From contig NZ_JAAAPM020000009.1 in NCBI RefSeq assembly GCF_009909155.2, positions 1 to 64,000 on the forward strand: a stretch of 64,000 nucleotides of DNA, read 5' to 3'. The position numbers and the translations under genes are program-made. This DNA is from Flavobacterium undicola. Lineage in GTDB: Bacteria; Bacteroidota; Bacteroidia; Flavobacteriales; Flavobacteriaceae. Below the pieces are notes generated by a model, which was not told the origin of the DNA, did not search any database, and was given only the letters and a program-made list of their open reading frames with translations. This document shows positions 8,902 to 17,150 of this stretch, in pieces; the stretch's first letter is position 1; each line of letters opens with the position of its first letter.

Positions 8902-9735
8902 CTATTTAATTGGAATGGCTAAAACCGGAATATCCAAATGTGATGCACAATCATTAGTCAGGCTATGATGAAATAAGTTTTCGAAAAAATTGCGTTTATA
9001 AGTTAACATAACCAAAACATCTACTTTTTTAAACATAATAAAATCCAGAATACTCTCTTTGACCTCTTCACTAAAAATAACATTGAATTCAACAGGCTCA
9101 TTAGCAAATTCATGTTCCCATTCTTTAATGGTTTCTTTTGTCACATCAGAACTGTCTTTTTTAACATAAAGACATTTGATTTTTGCGCCCATCTTTTTAG
9201 CCAATTTTAAAACTTTCTTCAATGCTGGTTTGTCTTTATCTCTAAAACGGGTGGTAAAAACAATGTTTTTTACAGGTTTAAATTCTGTATTCGCAGGAAT
9301 ACTAAAAACGGGAATACTTACATCTGAAATAACGGCTGTAGCATGCGTTCCCAGCAATACTTCTGACCATCCTGTTGCACCTTCCGTCCCCATAATTACA
9401 TAATCAATATTGTCTTCTTTGATGGCTCTTTCTATTGTGCTCAATAAATTGCCATCCATTAATCGATGTGTCATTTTAATTCCATCCAAATTGCGTTTTT
9501 GGGCAATAGCATGCAGTTTAGGCAGCTCGTCCTTAAAAATTTCAAATTGAGTCAATTCGACTGATTCATAAATCAGCATGTAATTTTCCGGGAAATACTG
9601 ACTATCAAAAACAGGCAAATCAAAGGCATGCAATAACACTAACTCACCGTCAATACTATTAGCAAACTCTAAAGCATGTACAAAAGCATTGGTTGCAGCT
9701 TCAGAAAAATCGGTAGGAAATAAGATGCGTTTCAT
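8902..9735 (-). CDS. Universal stress protein, tandem UspA domains
   Basis: Cytoplasmic protein of 277 residues with two UspA-type alpha/beta domains in tandem, about residues 1-145 and 150-277. The N-terminus MKRILFPTDFSEAA is the classic UspA start. The first domain ends in the nucleotide-binding type motif MGTEGATGWSEVLLGTHATAV (G-x2-G-x9-G-S/T type). The second ends with LTNDCASHLDIPVLAIP. I chose the ATG at 9735 over a TTG three codons upstream because MKRILFPTD is the conserved start. It is transcribed alone, upstream of the mutS-like gene. Confidence 0.88.
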   Translation of the reverse strand: MKRILFPTDFSEAATNAFVHALEFANSIDGELVLLHAFDLPVFDSQYFPENYMLIYESVELTQFEIFKDELPKLHAIAQKRNLDGIKMTHRLMDGNLLSTIERAIKEDNIDYVIMGTEGATGWSEVLLGTHATAVISDVSIPVFSIPANTEFKPVKNIVFTTRFRDKDKPALKKVLKLAKKMGAKIKCLYVKKDSSDVTKETIKEWEHEFANEPVEFNVIFSEEVKESILDFIMFKKVDVLVMLTYKRNFFENLFHHSLTNDCASHLDIPVLAIPIK

Positions 9736-9855
9736 TTTAAACAACTTAAAAAATTAGACATCAACTAGTAGAATAAAGATACAATTTTAACGCTTTAATT
9801 CCCAACAAATTGTGGTTTTATATTCACACGCTAAACAATACTTCATTAGATTTAG

Positions 9856-9863
9856 TACCTTTG
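9856..9863 (+). promoter_or_regulatory. -7 element upstream of mnmE
   Basis: TACCTTTG fits TAnnTTTG exactly. It lies about 18 bp before the ATG at 9882 and inside any longer reading frame, supporting 9882 as the true start. No clear -33 TTG was seen. Confidence 0.45.
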
Positions 9864-9881
9864 CAACCAATAATTAAGAAA

Positions 9882-11285
9882 ATGCTAAACAACGATTCTA
9901 TAGTAGCACTAGCCACAGCTTCAGGTGCCGGAGCCATTGCAATTATCCGTATTTCTGGCCAAGATGCCATCAGTATTGCTAATGCAGTTTTTAAATCGAT
10001 TAAAAACAAAGATTTAACCCAGCAAAAAACACATACATTGCATTTAGGACATATTGTTGATGGTGCTAAAACCTTAGATCAGGTATTAGTTTCTATTTTC
10101 AAAGGACCTAATTCTTATACAGGTGAAAATACTGTTGAAATTTCCTGTCACGGTTCTACTTACATTCAGCAGCAAATTATCCAATTATTGCTTCGAAATG
10201 GCTGTCGAATGGCCGATGCGGGTGAATTTACGCTGCGTGCTTTCTTGAACGGAAAATTGGATTTATCCCAAGCCGAAGCAGTTGCCGATTTAATTGCGTC
10301 AGACAATGAAGCTTCACACCAAATTGCAATGCAGCAAATGCGTGGTGGTTTTTCGAATGAAATTGCTAAACTGCGTGAGGAATTATTGAATTTTGCTTCT
10401 TTAATCGAACTCGAATTAGACTTTGCCGAAGAAGACGTAGAATTTGCCGACAGAAGTCAGTTTAACGAATTATTGAACCGAATCGAATTTGTTTTAAAAC
10501 GATTGATTGATTCATTTGCCGTTGGAAATGTCATCAAAAACGGAATTCCCGTAGCTATTGTGGGGGAACCCAATGTTGGAAAATCAACACTTCTAAATGC
10601 TTTATTGAATGAAGAACGCGCCATTGTTTCAGACATTGCCGGAACCACTCGTGATACGATTGAAGACGAATTAGTCATTGGCGGAATCGGTTTCCGATTC
10701 ATAGATACTGCAGGAATTCGTGAAACCCAAGATTATGTAGAAAGTATCGGAATCAAGAAAACTTTCGAAAAAATAGAACAAGCACAGGTGGTTTTACTTT
10801 TAGTTGACAGCTCTCAATTGACAGCGGAAAGTTTGCCAAATGTCAAAATTGAAATTGAAAAAATAAAAAATCAATTTCCATTAAAACCACTACTTATTAT
10901 TGCCAATAAATCCGATTTATTATCCAACGAAGTCCTAACTTTTATTGAGTCAGAACTCAAAACAGAAAACTCTAAACTTATAGCTATTTCAGCTAAAAAC
11001 AAAGTTGGAATCGATGATTTAAAAAATGAGCTGCTATCGTTTGTCAATACAGGTGCTTTACGCAATAACGAAACAATTATAACCAATACAAGACATTACG
11101 ATTCTTTATTAAAAGCTTTAAATGAAATCCAAAAAGTAAAATACGGACTAGAAACGAATCTTTCCAGCGATCTTATAGCACTAGACATTAAAGAAGCTTT
11201 ATACCAATTCGGAACCATAACAGGTCAGGTCACAAATGACGAATTGCTGGGGAACATCTTCGCTAATTTTTGCATCGGGAAATAA
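9882..11285 (+). CDS. mnmE: tRNA modification GTPase MnmE
   Basis: GTPase of 467 residues. With MnmG it forms the 5-carboxymethylaminomethyl group at U34 of several tRNAs, in the cytoplasm. Domains in order are the N-terminal folate-binding domain (starting NNDSIVALATASGAGAIAIIRISG), a helical domain, the inserted G domain with GEPNVGKST, DTAG and NKSD motifs, and the C-terminal helical end closing with the invariant CIGK. The start at 9882 matches the family N-terminus; an upstream GTG would add 24 unrelated residues and overlap the promoter. Confidence 0.96.
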   Translation: MLNNDSIVALATASGAGAIAIIRISGQDAISIANAVFKSIKNKDLTQQKTHTLHLGHIVDGAKTLDQVLVSIFKGPNSYTGENTVEISCHGSTYIQQQIIQLLLRNGCRMADAGEFTLRAFLNGKLDLSQAEAVADLIASDNEASHQIAMQQMRGGFSNEIAKLREELLNFASLIELELDFAEEDVEFADRSQFNELLNRIEFVLKRLIDSFAVGNVIKNGIPVAIVGEPNVGKSTLLNALLNEERAIVSDIAGTTRDTIEDELVIGGIGFRFIDTAGIRETQDYVESIGIKKTFEKIEQAQVVLLLVDSSQLTAESLPNVKIEIEKIKNQFPLKPLLIIANKSDLLSNEVLTFIESELKTENSKLIAISAKNKVGIDDLKNELLSFVNTGALRNNETIITNTRHYDSLLKALNEIQKVKYGLETNLSSDLIALDIKEALYQFGTITGQVTNDELLGNIFANFCIGK

Positions 11286-11313
11286 CAGAACAAAACATCG
11301 CAAAACAACAACA

Positions 11314-11352
11314 AACGAGTTAAATACAATGAAAAATTTAACTCGTTTTTTT
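11314..11352 (+). terminator. Terminator of mnmE
   Basis: AACGAGTTAAAT (11314-11325) pairs perfectly with ATTTAACTCGTT (11336-11347), followed by T7. Confidence 0.8.
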
Positions 11353-11422
11353 ATTTATCCCTTTTTATATTCCAAGACAGAAACATCAAAAAATCAAAGA
11401 ACAAATGTATAAGTCTAAAACT

Positions 11423-11457
11423 TGCGGTGAATAATCAACTTAATCACCGCATTTTTT
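11423..11457. terminator. Hairpin between convergent mnmE and hipT
   Basis: TGCGGTGA (11423-11430) pairs with TCACCGCA (11444-11451). A T6 tract follows on the plus strand; the minus-strand T run is weaker. It lies just beyond the hipT-like stop and may terminate in both directions. Confidence 0.55.
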
Positions 11458-11466
11458 AAACCTAGA

Positions 11467-12393
11467 TTATTGGAACATTTGCGTTTTGTTTTCCAATAAA
11501 TTCAAATACTTTTCTTTCATATCGACTGACAGAAAAGAAATTTCAAGTAGTTCTTTCCATTTTGGAATTAGTTGTTGCATTTGTTGCAGGATTGTAGCAA
11601 TTGTTTTTTCATTGAGTTGTAATCTATCTTTAGCATAATAATCAACAAAATCAGCCGCTTTTAAATTACTTTTTTTTCCTTTCAAGGTCAGTGCAATTTC
11701 TTCTTCAGGATTTTTAATTGCTATGGTAGAACTTAAAAAATCATATACAGGAGTAAGCGTTGTTTTACCATTTTTGGTAATCAAGGAAAAATTTTTTAAA
11801 TGCATATCTTCATTTCCAGTAACATAACAAAAAAGAATTCTTTTAAAAAAGTCTGCTTTTTCAATAGCTGGAAAAGAACAATATTCGTCAAGTACAGGAA
11901 TCAATTTTTCCATCGTAAAACGGTATTTTGTATCTCTTGTATTTCCTGTTAATTGAGCAAAATCTTCTGTAGCCAGTTTTTTTCCTTTACCGTAACGATC
12001 AAAACGCTTAATAAAATAAGACAAACTACCATCCTTAGCATACACCATACCGTGAAATGGCACTTCTAAACCAAACACTTTAGCCATTCGCATGGTTACA
12101 TCTTCATTTTCTGGCAATTGTGGAAATAAGTCATTTTGTGGTTTTATGATATAGGTTCCAAATTGGTCAACAATTTTAAATTCTTGATCCACTATTGATA
12201 TAGCTGCGCTAAGCTTTGGTTGCACACCCTGTATGGATAGCTTTTTGGCTCTATTAGCCGCCTCCTGACGAAGTTCAACTGCAGTATAGGGTAAATCGTT
12301 TAAATAAGTTAGTTTGGGAGCAATCATTCGAAGTCCTTTTTCACTGTACTTATTCGTACCACACAATTCATACGTAATTGGGCATCTATTCAT
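11467..12393 (-). CDS. hipT: HipT/HipA-type serine-threonine kinase toxin
   Basis: This 308-residue protein matches the catalytic core and C-terminal lobe of HipA kinases but lacks the N-terminal subdomain 1, which is encoded by the preceding gene. That split arrangement is the hallmark of HipBST systems. The Gly-rich loop region reads KLSIQGVQPKLS (residues 51-62). The catalytic loop is GNEDMHLKNFSLI, and the metal-binding Asp is in PVYDFLSS. Known HipT kinases phosphorylate tryptophanyl-tRNA synthetase and HipA phosphorylates glutamyl-tRNA synthetase. The target here cannot be read from sequence. It overlaps the hipS-like gene by 8 bp. Confidence 0.85.
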   Translation of the reverse strand: MNRCPITYELCGTNKYSEKGLRMIAPKLTYLNDLPYTAVELRQEAANRAKKLSIQGVQPKLSAAISIVDQEFKIVDQFGTYIIKPQNDLFPQLPENEDVTMRMAKVFGLEVPFHGMVYAKDGSLSYFIKRFDRYGKGKKLATEDFAQLTGNTRDTKYRFTMEKLIPVLDEYCSFPAIEKADFFKRILFCYVTGNEDMHLKNFSLITKNGKTTLTPVYDFLSSTIAIKNPEEEIALTLKGKKSNLKAADFVDYYAKDRLQLNEKTIATILQQMQQLIPKWKELLEISFLSVDMKEKYLNLLENKTQMFQ

Positions 12394-12700
12394 CTTCCAT
12401 CAATTTAACCGTTACTGCTCCTACTAGATCGTTTCCTGTTGCTATTAGTTGAGAGAAATAATCTTTTTTGTCAATTTTCACAATACGCAACAATCCCTCT
12501 AACATTACGCCTTCAGGTAATAAACCTTCAAAAAATGGAGGAAAGGATTTATAAGCATATTTTTTGTGACTTGTAGGCATGGTCAATGAAACAGCTTCGC
12601 CTTCATAATTTTCATCATACTCAAAATTATAATCATTTGAAGCTATTTCGGTTAAAATACCAGCACTTTTTCCATGCACTAATATGATTGCTTTTCTCAT
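12386..12700 (-). CDS. hipS: HipS-like antitoxin / HipA N-terminal subdomain protein
   Basis: This small protein of 104 residues corresponds to the N-terminal subdomain 1 of HipA (Couple_hipA type). The segment YKSFPPFFEGLLPEGVMLEGLLR (about residues 50-72) is the characteristic core, with FFEGLLPEG strongly conserved. In the characterised E. coli HipBST system the equivalent protein HipS neutralises the HipT kinase. By analogy this is probably the antitoxin, with HipB acting on DNA. It sits 2 bp after hipB and overlaps hipT. Confidence 0.8.
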   Translation of the reverse strand: MRKAIILVHGKSAGILTEIASNDYNFEYDENYEGEAVSLTMPTSHKKYAYKSFPPFFEGLLPEGVMLEGLLRIVKIDKKDYFSQLIATGNDLVGAVTVKLMEDE

Positions 12701-12702
12701 GT

Positions 12703-12912
12703 TTATTTAGTTAACGGACTTTTGAATTCTACTTTAATATTCAGCACTCGGAGTACCGCAAATAGATTGTTCAAACGAACTGTTTCTTTATTTTTTTCAA
12801 TATCAAAAACAGTTGTTTTACCTACACCTGCCAAGTTGGCTAACTCAAGTTGAGTAAGTCCGGCTTTTTTTCGATGGTCTTTAATTAAAGCACCTAAATC
12901 TAAATTATTCAT
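12703..12912 (-). CDS. hipB: HipB-like XRE-family regulator
   Basis: DNA-binding protein of 69 residues with a single helix-turn-helix XRE domain (LGALIKDHRKKAGLTQLELANLAGVGKTTVFDIEKNKET, about residues 6-44). It is the first gene of the three-gene hipBST-like operon. It should bind the three inverted repeats found immediately upstream, autoregulating the operon. It may also help neutralise the toxin. The length is short for the family but complete. The start ATG abuts operator 1. Confidence 0.85.
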   Translation of the reverse strand: MNNLDLGALIKDHRKKAGLTQLELANLAGVGKTTVFDIEKNKETVRLNNLFAVLRVLNIKVEFKSPLTK

Positions 12913-12914
12913 TT

Positions 12915-13076
12915 TTTACTGTTTTTACGGTAAAAATAAGTAATTTTAAAACACAAAGAGAATAAAACAGGAAGAATTTAATATTTTTACTGCTATACCA
13001 GTAAAAAACATCATATAATCATGATTTTCTGTATATTTAAAGTAATTCTGGAATTAATTACTGCTAAAACGGTAAA
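12915..13076 (-). promoter_or_regulatory. Three HipB operators at 71-bp spacing
   Basis: Three inverted repeats with consensus TTACTG-N6-C(A/G)GTAAA lie upstream of hipB: 12915-12934 (TTTACTG/CGGTAAA), 12986-13005 (TTTACTG/CAGTAAA) and 13057-13076 (ATTACTG/CGGTAAA). Start-to-start distances are exactly 71 bp both times. The motif was not found elsewhere in the neighbourhood. Assignment to HipB is inferred from position. The first site touches the hipB start codon, so bound protein would block transcription. Confidence 0.7.
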
Positions 13077-13122
13077 ACTTAATCAAAGAATCTGTTTTAG
13101 AATTGACTGATAAACGTACATT

Positions 13123-14478
13123 TCAAATAATTTGATTTATATCCAATAAAAAATCAGCTATAAAACTAGAATCTCCCCAATAAAAATGGATATAGGAAGC
13201 CATTACGTTTTTTAATTTATAAATTGGAGTTTGCATTTCTATGCCTTTGGCATTAAAAACTGTCCCTACAGTAGGCAGTTTTTCTTTTTCTATAGCCACA
13301 GAATAATGAAACTCATGTCCTCTTATAATTGTATCATTCAATTGGACTTCCCGATATCCTAAAGAAAGTTTAGCTTTTTCCATCGAAGTCCCAACAGCTA
13401 AAAAACCTACCATTGGATATTCTCCACCTTCTGAATTGATAATCATATTTCCCAAATACATCATTCCCCCGCATTCGGCAATTACTTTTCCTCCATTCGA
13501 ACAAAAATCAAAAATAGATTTACGCATAGATGTATTGGAGCTTAATTCCTCCAAAAACAATTCCGGATAACCTCCCGCTAAATATAGCATATCCGCTTCG
13601 GGCATTAACTTATCTTTCAGCGGACTGAAATAAATTACTTCACCCAAATCCTCCAATGTTTTAATATTTTCAAAATAGGTAAAATTAAAAGCATCGTCCT
13701 GCGCTACTGCTATTTTATAATCATTGGGATACTTTTTATTTTTAAAATCAACTTCTTTTGCTCCTTTTTCTTCAATAAAATCTGCATACTGCTTACTATT
13801 TTCGTCTGATTTGCAAATTCTTAGCAAACGATCTGTATCAATAAATTTAGCTAAATGTTGGGCTGCATTTTCGATTATGGTTTCATAATCATTCTCAGAT
13901 GAAATGGCCAATCCCAAATGTCGGGAAGGAATTGAAATACCCACATTATTAGGAATATAACCTAAAGCCTCGATACCAACGTCATCGCAGGCATCTTTCA
14001 AAAAAGAATAATGACTCTCTGTATTGACAAAATTGAAGATTACACCCACAATTTTAATATTCGGATTAAAATTTTTCAATCCAAACAACAATGGCGCCAC
14101 GCTATAAGCCATTGCCTTTGCATTCACCACCAAAATAACAGGGACATCTAACAGCATTGCAATTTCAGCACTACTCCCCTGCATTCTATTTGCCCCATCA
14201 AAAAGCCCCATTACTCCTTCTATTATCGAAATATCGGCTTCCTCACTATATTGGTTATACAAATCTTTTACATGACTTTCACTCATCATATAGGTATCCA
14301 AATTGATACTCACCTGATGGGCGGCTCTCGTATGGTGTTTAGTATCAATATAATCGGGTCCACATTTGAAAGGCTGTACTTTATGCCCTTGATTTTTCAA
14401 CAACCGAAGCAACCCCAACGTGATGGTAGTCTTGCCAGAATTACTGGATGGTGCTGCTATAAGGAATTTTGGTTTCAT
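13123..14478 (-). CDS. cobB: Cobyrinate a,c-diamide synthase
   Basis: CobB/CbiA amidates the a and c side chains of the corrin ring using glutamine and ATP, in the cytoplasm. The 451-residue protein starts KPKFLIAAPSSNSGKTTITLGLL, carrying the dethiobiotin-synthetase-like P-loop. It has a C-terminal class I glutamine amidotransferase domain with the nucleophile Cys in AECGGMMYLG and a His in HEFHYSV. I chose the ATG at 14478. A longer frame exists to 14529, but its 17 extra residues (starting MAEPVEAP) come from a palindromic repeat copy. It diverges from the pduX-cobQ operon. A -7 match TATATTTG on this strand at 14484-14491 would give an almost leaderless mRNA. Confidence 0.93.
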   Translation of the reverse strand: MKPKFLIAAPSSNSGKTTITLGLLRLLKNQGHKVQPFKCGPDYIDTKHHTRAAHQVSINLDTYMMSESHVKDLYNQYSEEADISIIEGVMGLFDGANRMQGSSAEIAMLLDVPVILVVNAKAMAYSVAPLLFGLKNFNPNIKIVGVIFNFVNTESHYSFLKDACDDVGIEALGYIPNNVGISIPSRHLGLAISSENDYETIIENAAQHLAKFIDTDRLLRICKSDENSKQYADFIEEKGAKEVDFKNKKYPNDYKIAVAQDDAFNFTYFENIKTLEDLGEVIYFSPLKDKLMPEADMLYLAGGYPELFLEELSSNTSMRKSIFDFCSNGGKVIAECGGMMYLGNMIINSEGGEYPMVGFLAVGTSMEKAKLSLGYREVQLNDTIIRGHEFHYSVAIEKEKLPTVGTVFNAKGIEMQTPIYKLKNVMASYIHFYWGDSSFIADFLLDINQII

Positions 14479-14508
14479 GACTACAAATATAATATAAATT
14501 GTCATCGG

Positions 14509-14773
14509 GGCTTCGACAGGCTCAGCCACCGATTAAATAAGACAAACTTAACTATCTAAAAAAATATGAGAAGCTCAGCTATCGAGTAAAACTATTTACC
14601 CGTTGACTGAGCTTACATTATTTCCCTGGTGGCTGAGCCTGTCGAAGCCAAGTAGTGAAATTCACTTCTCTTTTTTCAATAACTGAGCTTCCATTATTTC
14701 CCAGGTAGCTGAGCCTGTCATTTTCGGTGGCTATTCTTCTCCTATTTATCCGGTAGCTGAGCCTGTTGAAGCC
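14509..14773. repeat. Array of CTGAGCCTGTCGAAG palindromic repeats
   Basis: The spacer between divergent cobB and pduX holds one copy in inverted orientation at 14509-14530. Three direct copies follow at 14628-14649, 14704-14719 (truncated) and 14752-14773, plus degenerate fragments such as CTGAGCTT near 14608 and 14684. A longer unit of about 40 bp (14604-14643 and 14680-14719) is repeated with few changes, spaced 76 bp. The reference form is GGTGGCTGAGCCTGTCGAAGCC split over its two halves. Confidence 0.85.
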
Positions 14774-14792
14774 AGGGATTATTCTATCTTTG
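14766..14792 (+). promoter_or_regulatory. Candidate promoter of the pduX-cobQ-cobD-cbiB operon
   Basis: TTG (14766-14768), 16 bp, then TATCTTTG (14785-14792), a perfect -7 match. The transcript would start near 14799, giving a leader of about 15 nt. The TTG lies inside the fourth palindromic repeat, created by a C-to-T change from the usual GTCGAAG to GTTGAAG. Confidence 0.45.
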
Positions 14793-14814
14793 CACTATAA
14801 CCCAGAAATAAAAA

Positions 14815-15663
14815 ATGACTATCCAGATTACCACTTATGCTAAAATTGGTGAACTCCTACAAGGAGCATTTGGTATAAACGAACCCTTTTTAGTAAGTAA
14901 TAAGTCTTCTAAACTATTCAAAACCCTTACTCTCGCAAGTACAAATCCAATAAATCAAAACGTAAAACCCGGAGATAAAGCGATGAAAGCTATGGAGTTA
15001 TTTTATTCATTGGATAATGAAAAAATAAAAAAACAATCTGTTCCAAAAATCTATTTTAGCCAAGAAAGAAATTTCAAAATGGGTAAAGGACTATCATCTA
15101 GTTCTACCGATATCTTAGGAATCTTATCGGCTATGAATAAAATTTATAACACACAATATTCCAAGCATTTTTTATACCAACTTGCCGCTCAAATAGAACC
15201 AACTGATCCCTGTTTAGATTCAGATTCTGTATTATTCAATCAAAAATCTGGTGAAATTATAGATTCGCTTTCCCCAATTCCTTATTCGATACTTTATTTT
15301 GATTCGGATCCTAAAATAAAAATTGACACCGTAGAACTCTCACAAAGCAGGCACTATTCTGAAAATCAGATTTTAGAATTTCAAACACTATATTCAAACC
15401 TAAAAAAAAGTACCGAGAGCAAGGATTATGCAAGCTTTTTTGAATGTATCACAAAAAGTGCCATTATCAACGAAAGTATTTTGTCAAAGAAAAACTTTCC
15501 CTTACTACTTGATTTTGCCACCAAAAATAATTGTGGTTTATTTGTAGCCCATAGCGGTACCTACATGGGATTGCTAATTGAACCTGATCGCTTGCCTTTA
15601 ATCGACTTAAATGCCAAAAATTTCGTGGCAAAACATTGGGAAACGCCACTTTATATTGAATAA
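14815..15663 (+). CDS. pduX: GHMP-family kinase, probable L-threonine kinase PduX
   Basis: GHMP kinase of 282 residues. The N-terminus YAKIGELLQGAFG and the glycine/serine-rich ATP loop GKGLSSSSTDILG (about residues 92-104) match PduX-type kinases. PduX makes L-threonine O-3-phosphate, the precursor of the aminopropanol arm. Its position immediately before cobQ and the threonine-phosphate decarboxylase gene fits that role. It is separated from cobQ by 5 bp. Sequence alone cannot exclude another small-molecule substrate. Confidence 0.8.
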   Translation: MTIQITTYAKIGELLQGAFGINEPFLVSNKSSKLFKTLTLASTNPINQNVKPGDKAMKAMELFYSLDNEKIKKQSVPKIYFSQERNFKMGKGLSSSSTDILGILSAMNKIYNTQYSKHFLYQLAAQIEPTDPCLDSDSVLFNQKSGEIIDSLSPIPYSILYFDSDPKIKIDTVELSQSRHYSENQILEFQTLYSNLKKSTESKDYASFFECITKSAIINESILSKKNFPLLLDFATKNNCGLFVAHSGTYMGLLIEPDRLPLIDLNAKNFVAKHWETPLYIE

Positions 15664-15668
15664 ACACT

Positions 15669-17150
15669 ATGCAAAAATTAAAACCCATCATGTTTGTTGG
15701 TACTGCTTCTGATGTAGGTAAAAGCATCATCAACACTGGATTTTGCCGCATTTTTAAACAGGATGGTTATGCACCTGCTCCTTTTAAATCGCAAAATATG
15801 TCGCTTAACAGTTTTGCTACGCCCGAAGGACTCGAAATAGGCCGTGCGCAAGCCGTACAGGCAGAAGCTTGCGGTATCTCATGCAGCACTGATATGAATC
15901 CTGTTTTATTAAAACCAACAAGTGATAAAAGTTCACAAGTGGTTTTAAACGGGAAGCCTATTGGAGACCAATCGGCTTATGATTATTTTATGGGGAACAA
16001 CAAAATGGGGCTCCTCAAAGAAGCTCAGGAAGCCTATAACCGATTATCCGAAAAATACAATCCTGTTGTGTTGGAAGGCGCAGGAAGTATTTCTGAATTG
16101 AATCTGAAACATCGCGACATTACCAATATGCGCATGGCAAAATATGCCAATGCAGCCACTTTTTTAATTGCCGACATTGACCGGGGAGGTGTTTTTGCAA
16201 GTGTTTACGGAAGCATTATTTTATTAACTCCCGAAGAAAAATCACTAATCAAAGGGATCATTATTAATAAATTTCGAGGAGATGCACAACTTTTTGAAGA
16301 CGGAAAAAAAATCATAGAAGACCTCTGTGGCATTCCTGTTGTGGGGGTAGTTCCGTTTGCTAAGGATATTTATATTGAGGAAGAGGATTCTGTTGGACTT
16401 CAAAATAAAAATTCACAATCTGCAGAAAATAAAATTAACATTGCCGTTATTTTACTCAATCGTCTTTCCAACTACACCGATTTTAATGTATTGGAACGTC
16501 ACGAAAATGTAAATTTATTTTACACCAAAAATCCTTTGGAAATTGAAAAAGCCGACATCATTATTCTTCCGGGAAGTAAAAACACTATTGCCGATTTAAT
16601 TGAAATCAAGAATAACGGAGCTGCCAAAGCCATTGTCAATGCCCATAAAAACAATAAAACCGTTATCGGAATTTGTGGTGGTTATCAAATGATGGGACAA
16701 ATTGTTGAAGACCCACATCAAATGGAAGGAACTGTTGAAAAAATGTCGGGATTAGATTTGCTACCTATAAAAACAGTACTCACAAAAGAAAAAATCACGA
16801 GACAAGTACAATTTCAATTTAAAAAATATCAGGAGACCTGTGAAGGCTACGAAATACATATGGGAGTTTCATCTTCTGTAGAAAAAAACACCCAACTGAA
16901 CCATTTTTCAGATGACACAACTGATGGTTTTTTGTTGGCTGACAATTGCTGGGGAACTTACATTCATGGAATATTGGATAACGAAATTGTCATAAACGAT
17001 TTGCTTTCTCAAACCAAAAAAGAAATGACCGCAACAGCTTTTGATTACAAAGCTTTTAAAGAAGAACAATATGATTTACTGGCACAACACTTACGGGAAC
17101 ATTTAGACTTGGAGTATATTTATTCTGTTCTTAAAGAAAAACAATTATGA
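15669..17150 (+). CDS. cobQ: Cobyric acid synthase
   Basis: CobQ/CbiP amidates the b, d, e and g side chains of adenosylcobyrinic acid diamide. The 493-residue cytoplasmic enzyme has an N-terminal P-loop domain (MFVGTASDVGKSIINTGFCRIFKQ) and a C-terminal type I glutamine amidotransferase domain. The latter has its nucleophile Cys in GICGGYQMMG and a His in WGTYIHGILDN. Length and motifs are complete. It overlaps the next gene by 4 bp (ATGA). Confidence 0.96.
   Translation: MQKLKPIMFVGTASDVGKSIINTGFCRIFKQDGYAPAPFKSQNMSLNSFATPEGLEIGRAQAVQAEACGISCSTDMNPVLLKPTSDKSSQVVLNGKPIGDQSAYDYFMGNNKMGLLKEAQEAYNRLSEKYNPVVLEGAGSISELNLKHRDITNMRMAKYANAATFLIADIDRGGVFASVYGSIILLTPEEKSLIKGIIINKFRGDAQLFEDGKKIIEDLCGIPVVGVVPFAKDIYIEEEDSVGLQNKNSQSAENKINIAVILLNRLSNYTDFNVLERHENVNLFYTKNPLEIEKADIIILPGSKNTIADLIEIKNNGAAKAIVNAHKNNKTVIGICGGYQMMGQIVEDPHQMEGTVEKMSGLDLLPIKTVLTKEKITRQVQFQFKKYQETCEGYEIHMGVSSSVEKNTQLNHFSDDTTDGFLLADNCWGTYIHGILDNEIVINDLLSQTKKEMTATAFDYKAFKEEQYDLLAQHLREHLDLEYIYSVLKEKQL

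Noticed and set aside
14479..14529. Extended N-terminus for CobB
   Set aside because: The extra 17 residues derive from a palindromic repeat copy and are not seen in the family.
14509..14773. Possible CRISPR array
   Set aside because: Copies are irregularly spaced, in both orientations, of varied length, and no cas genes are present.
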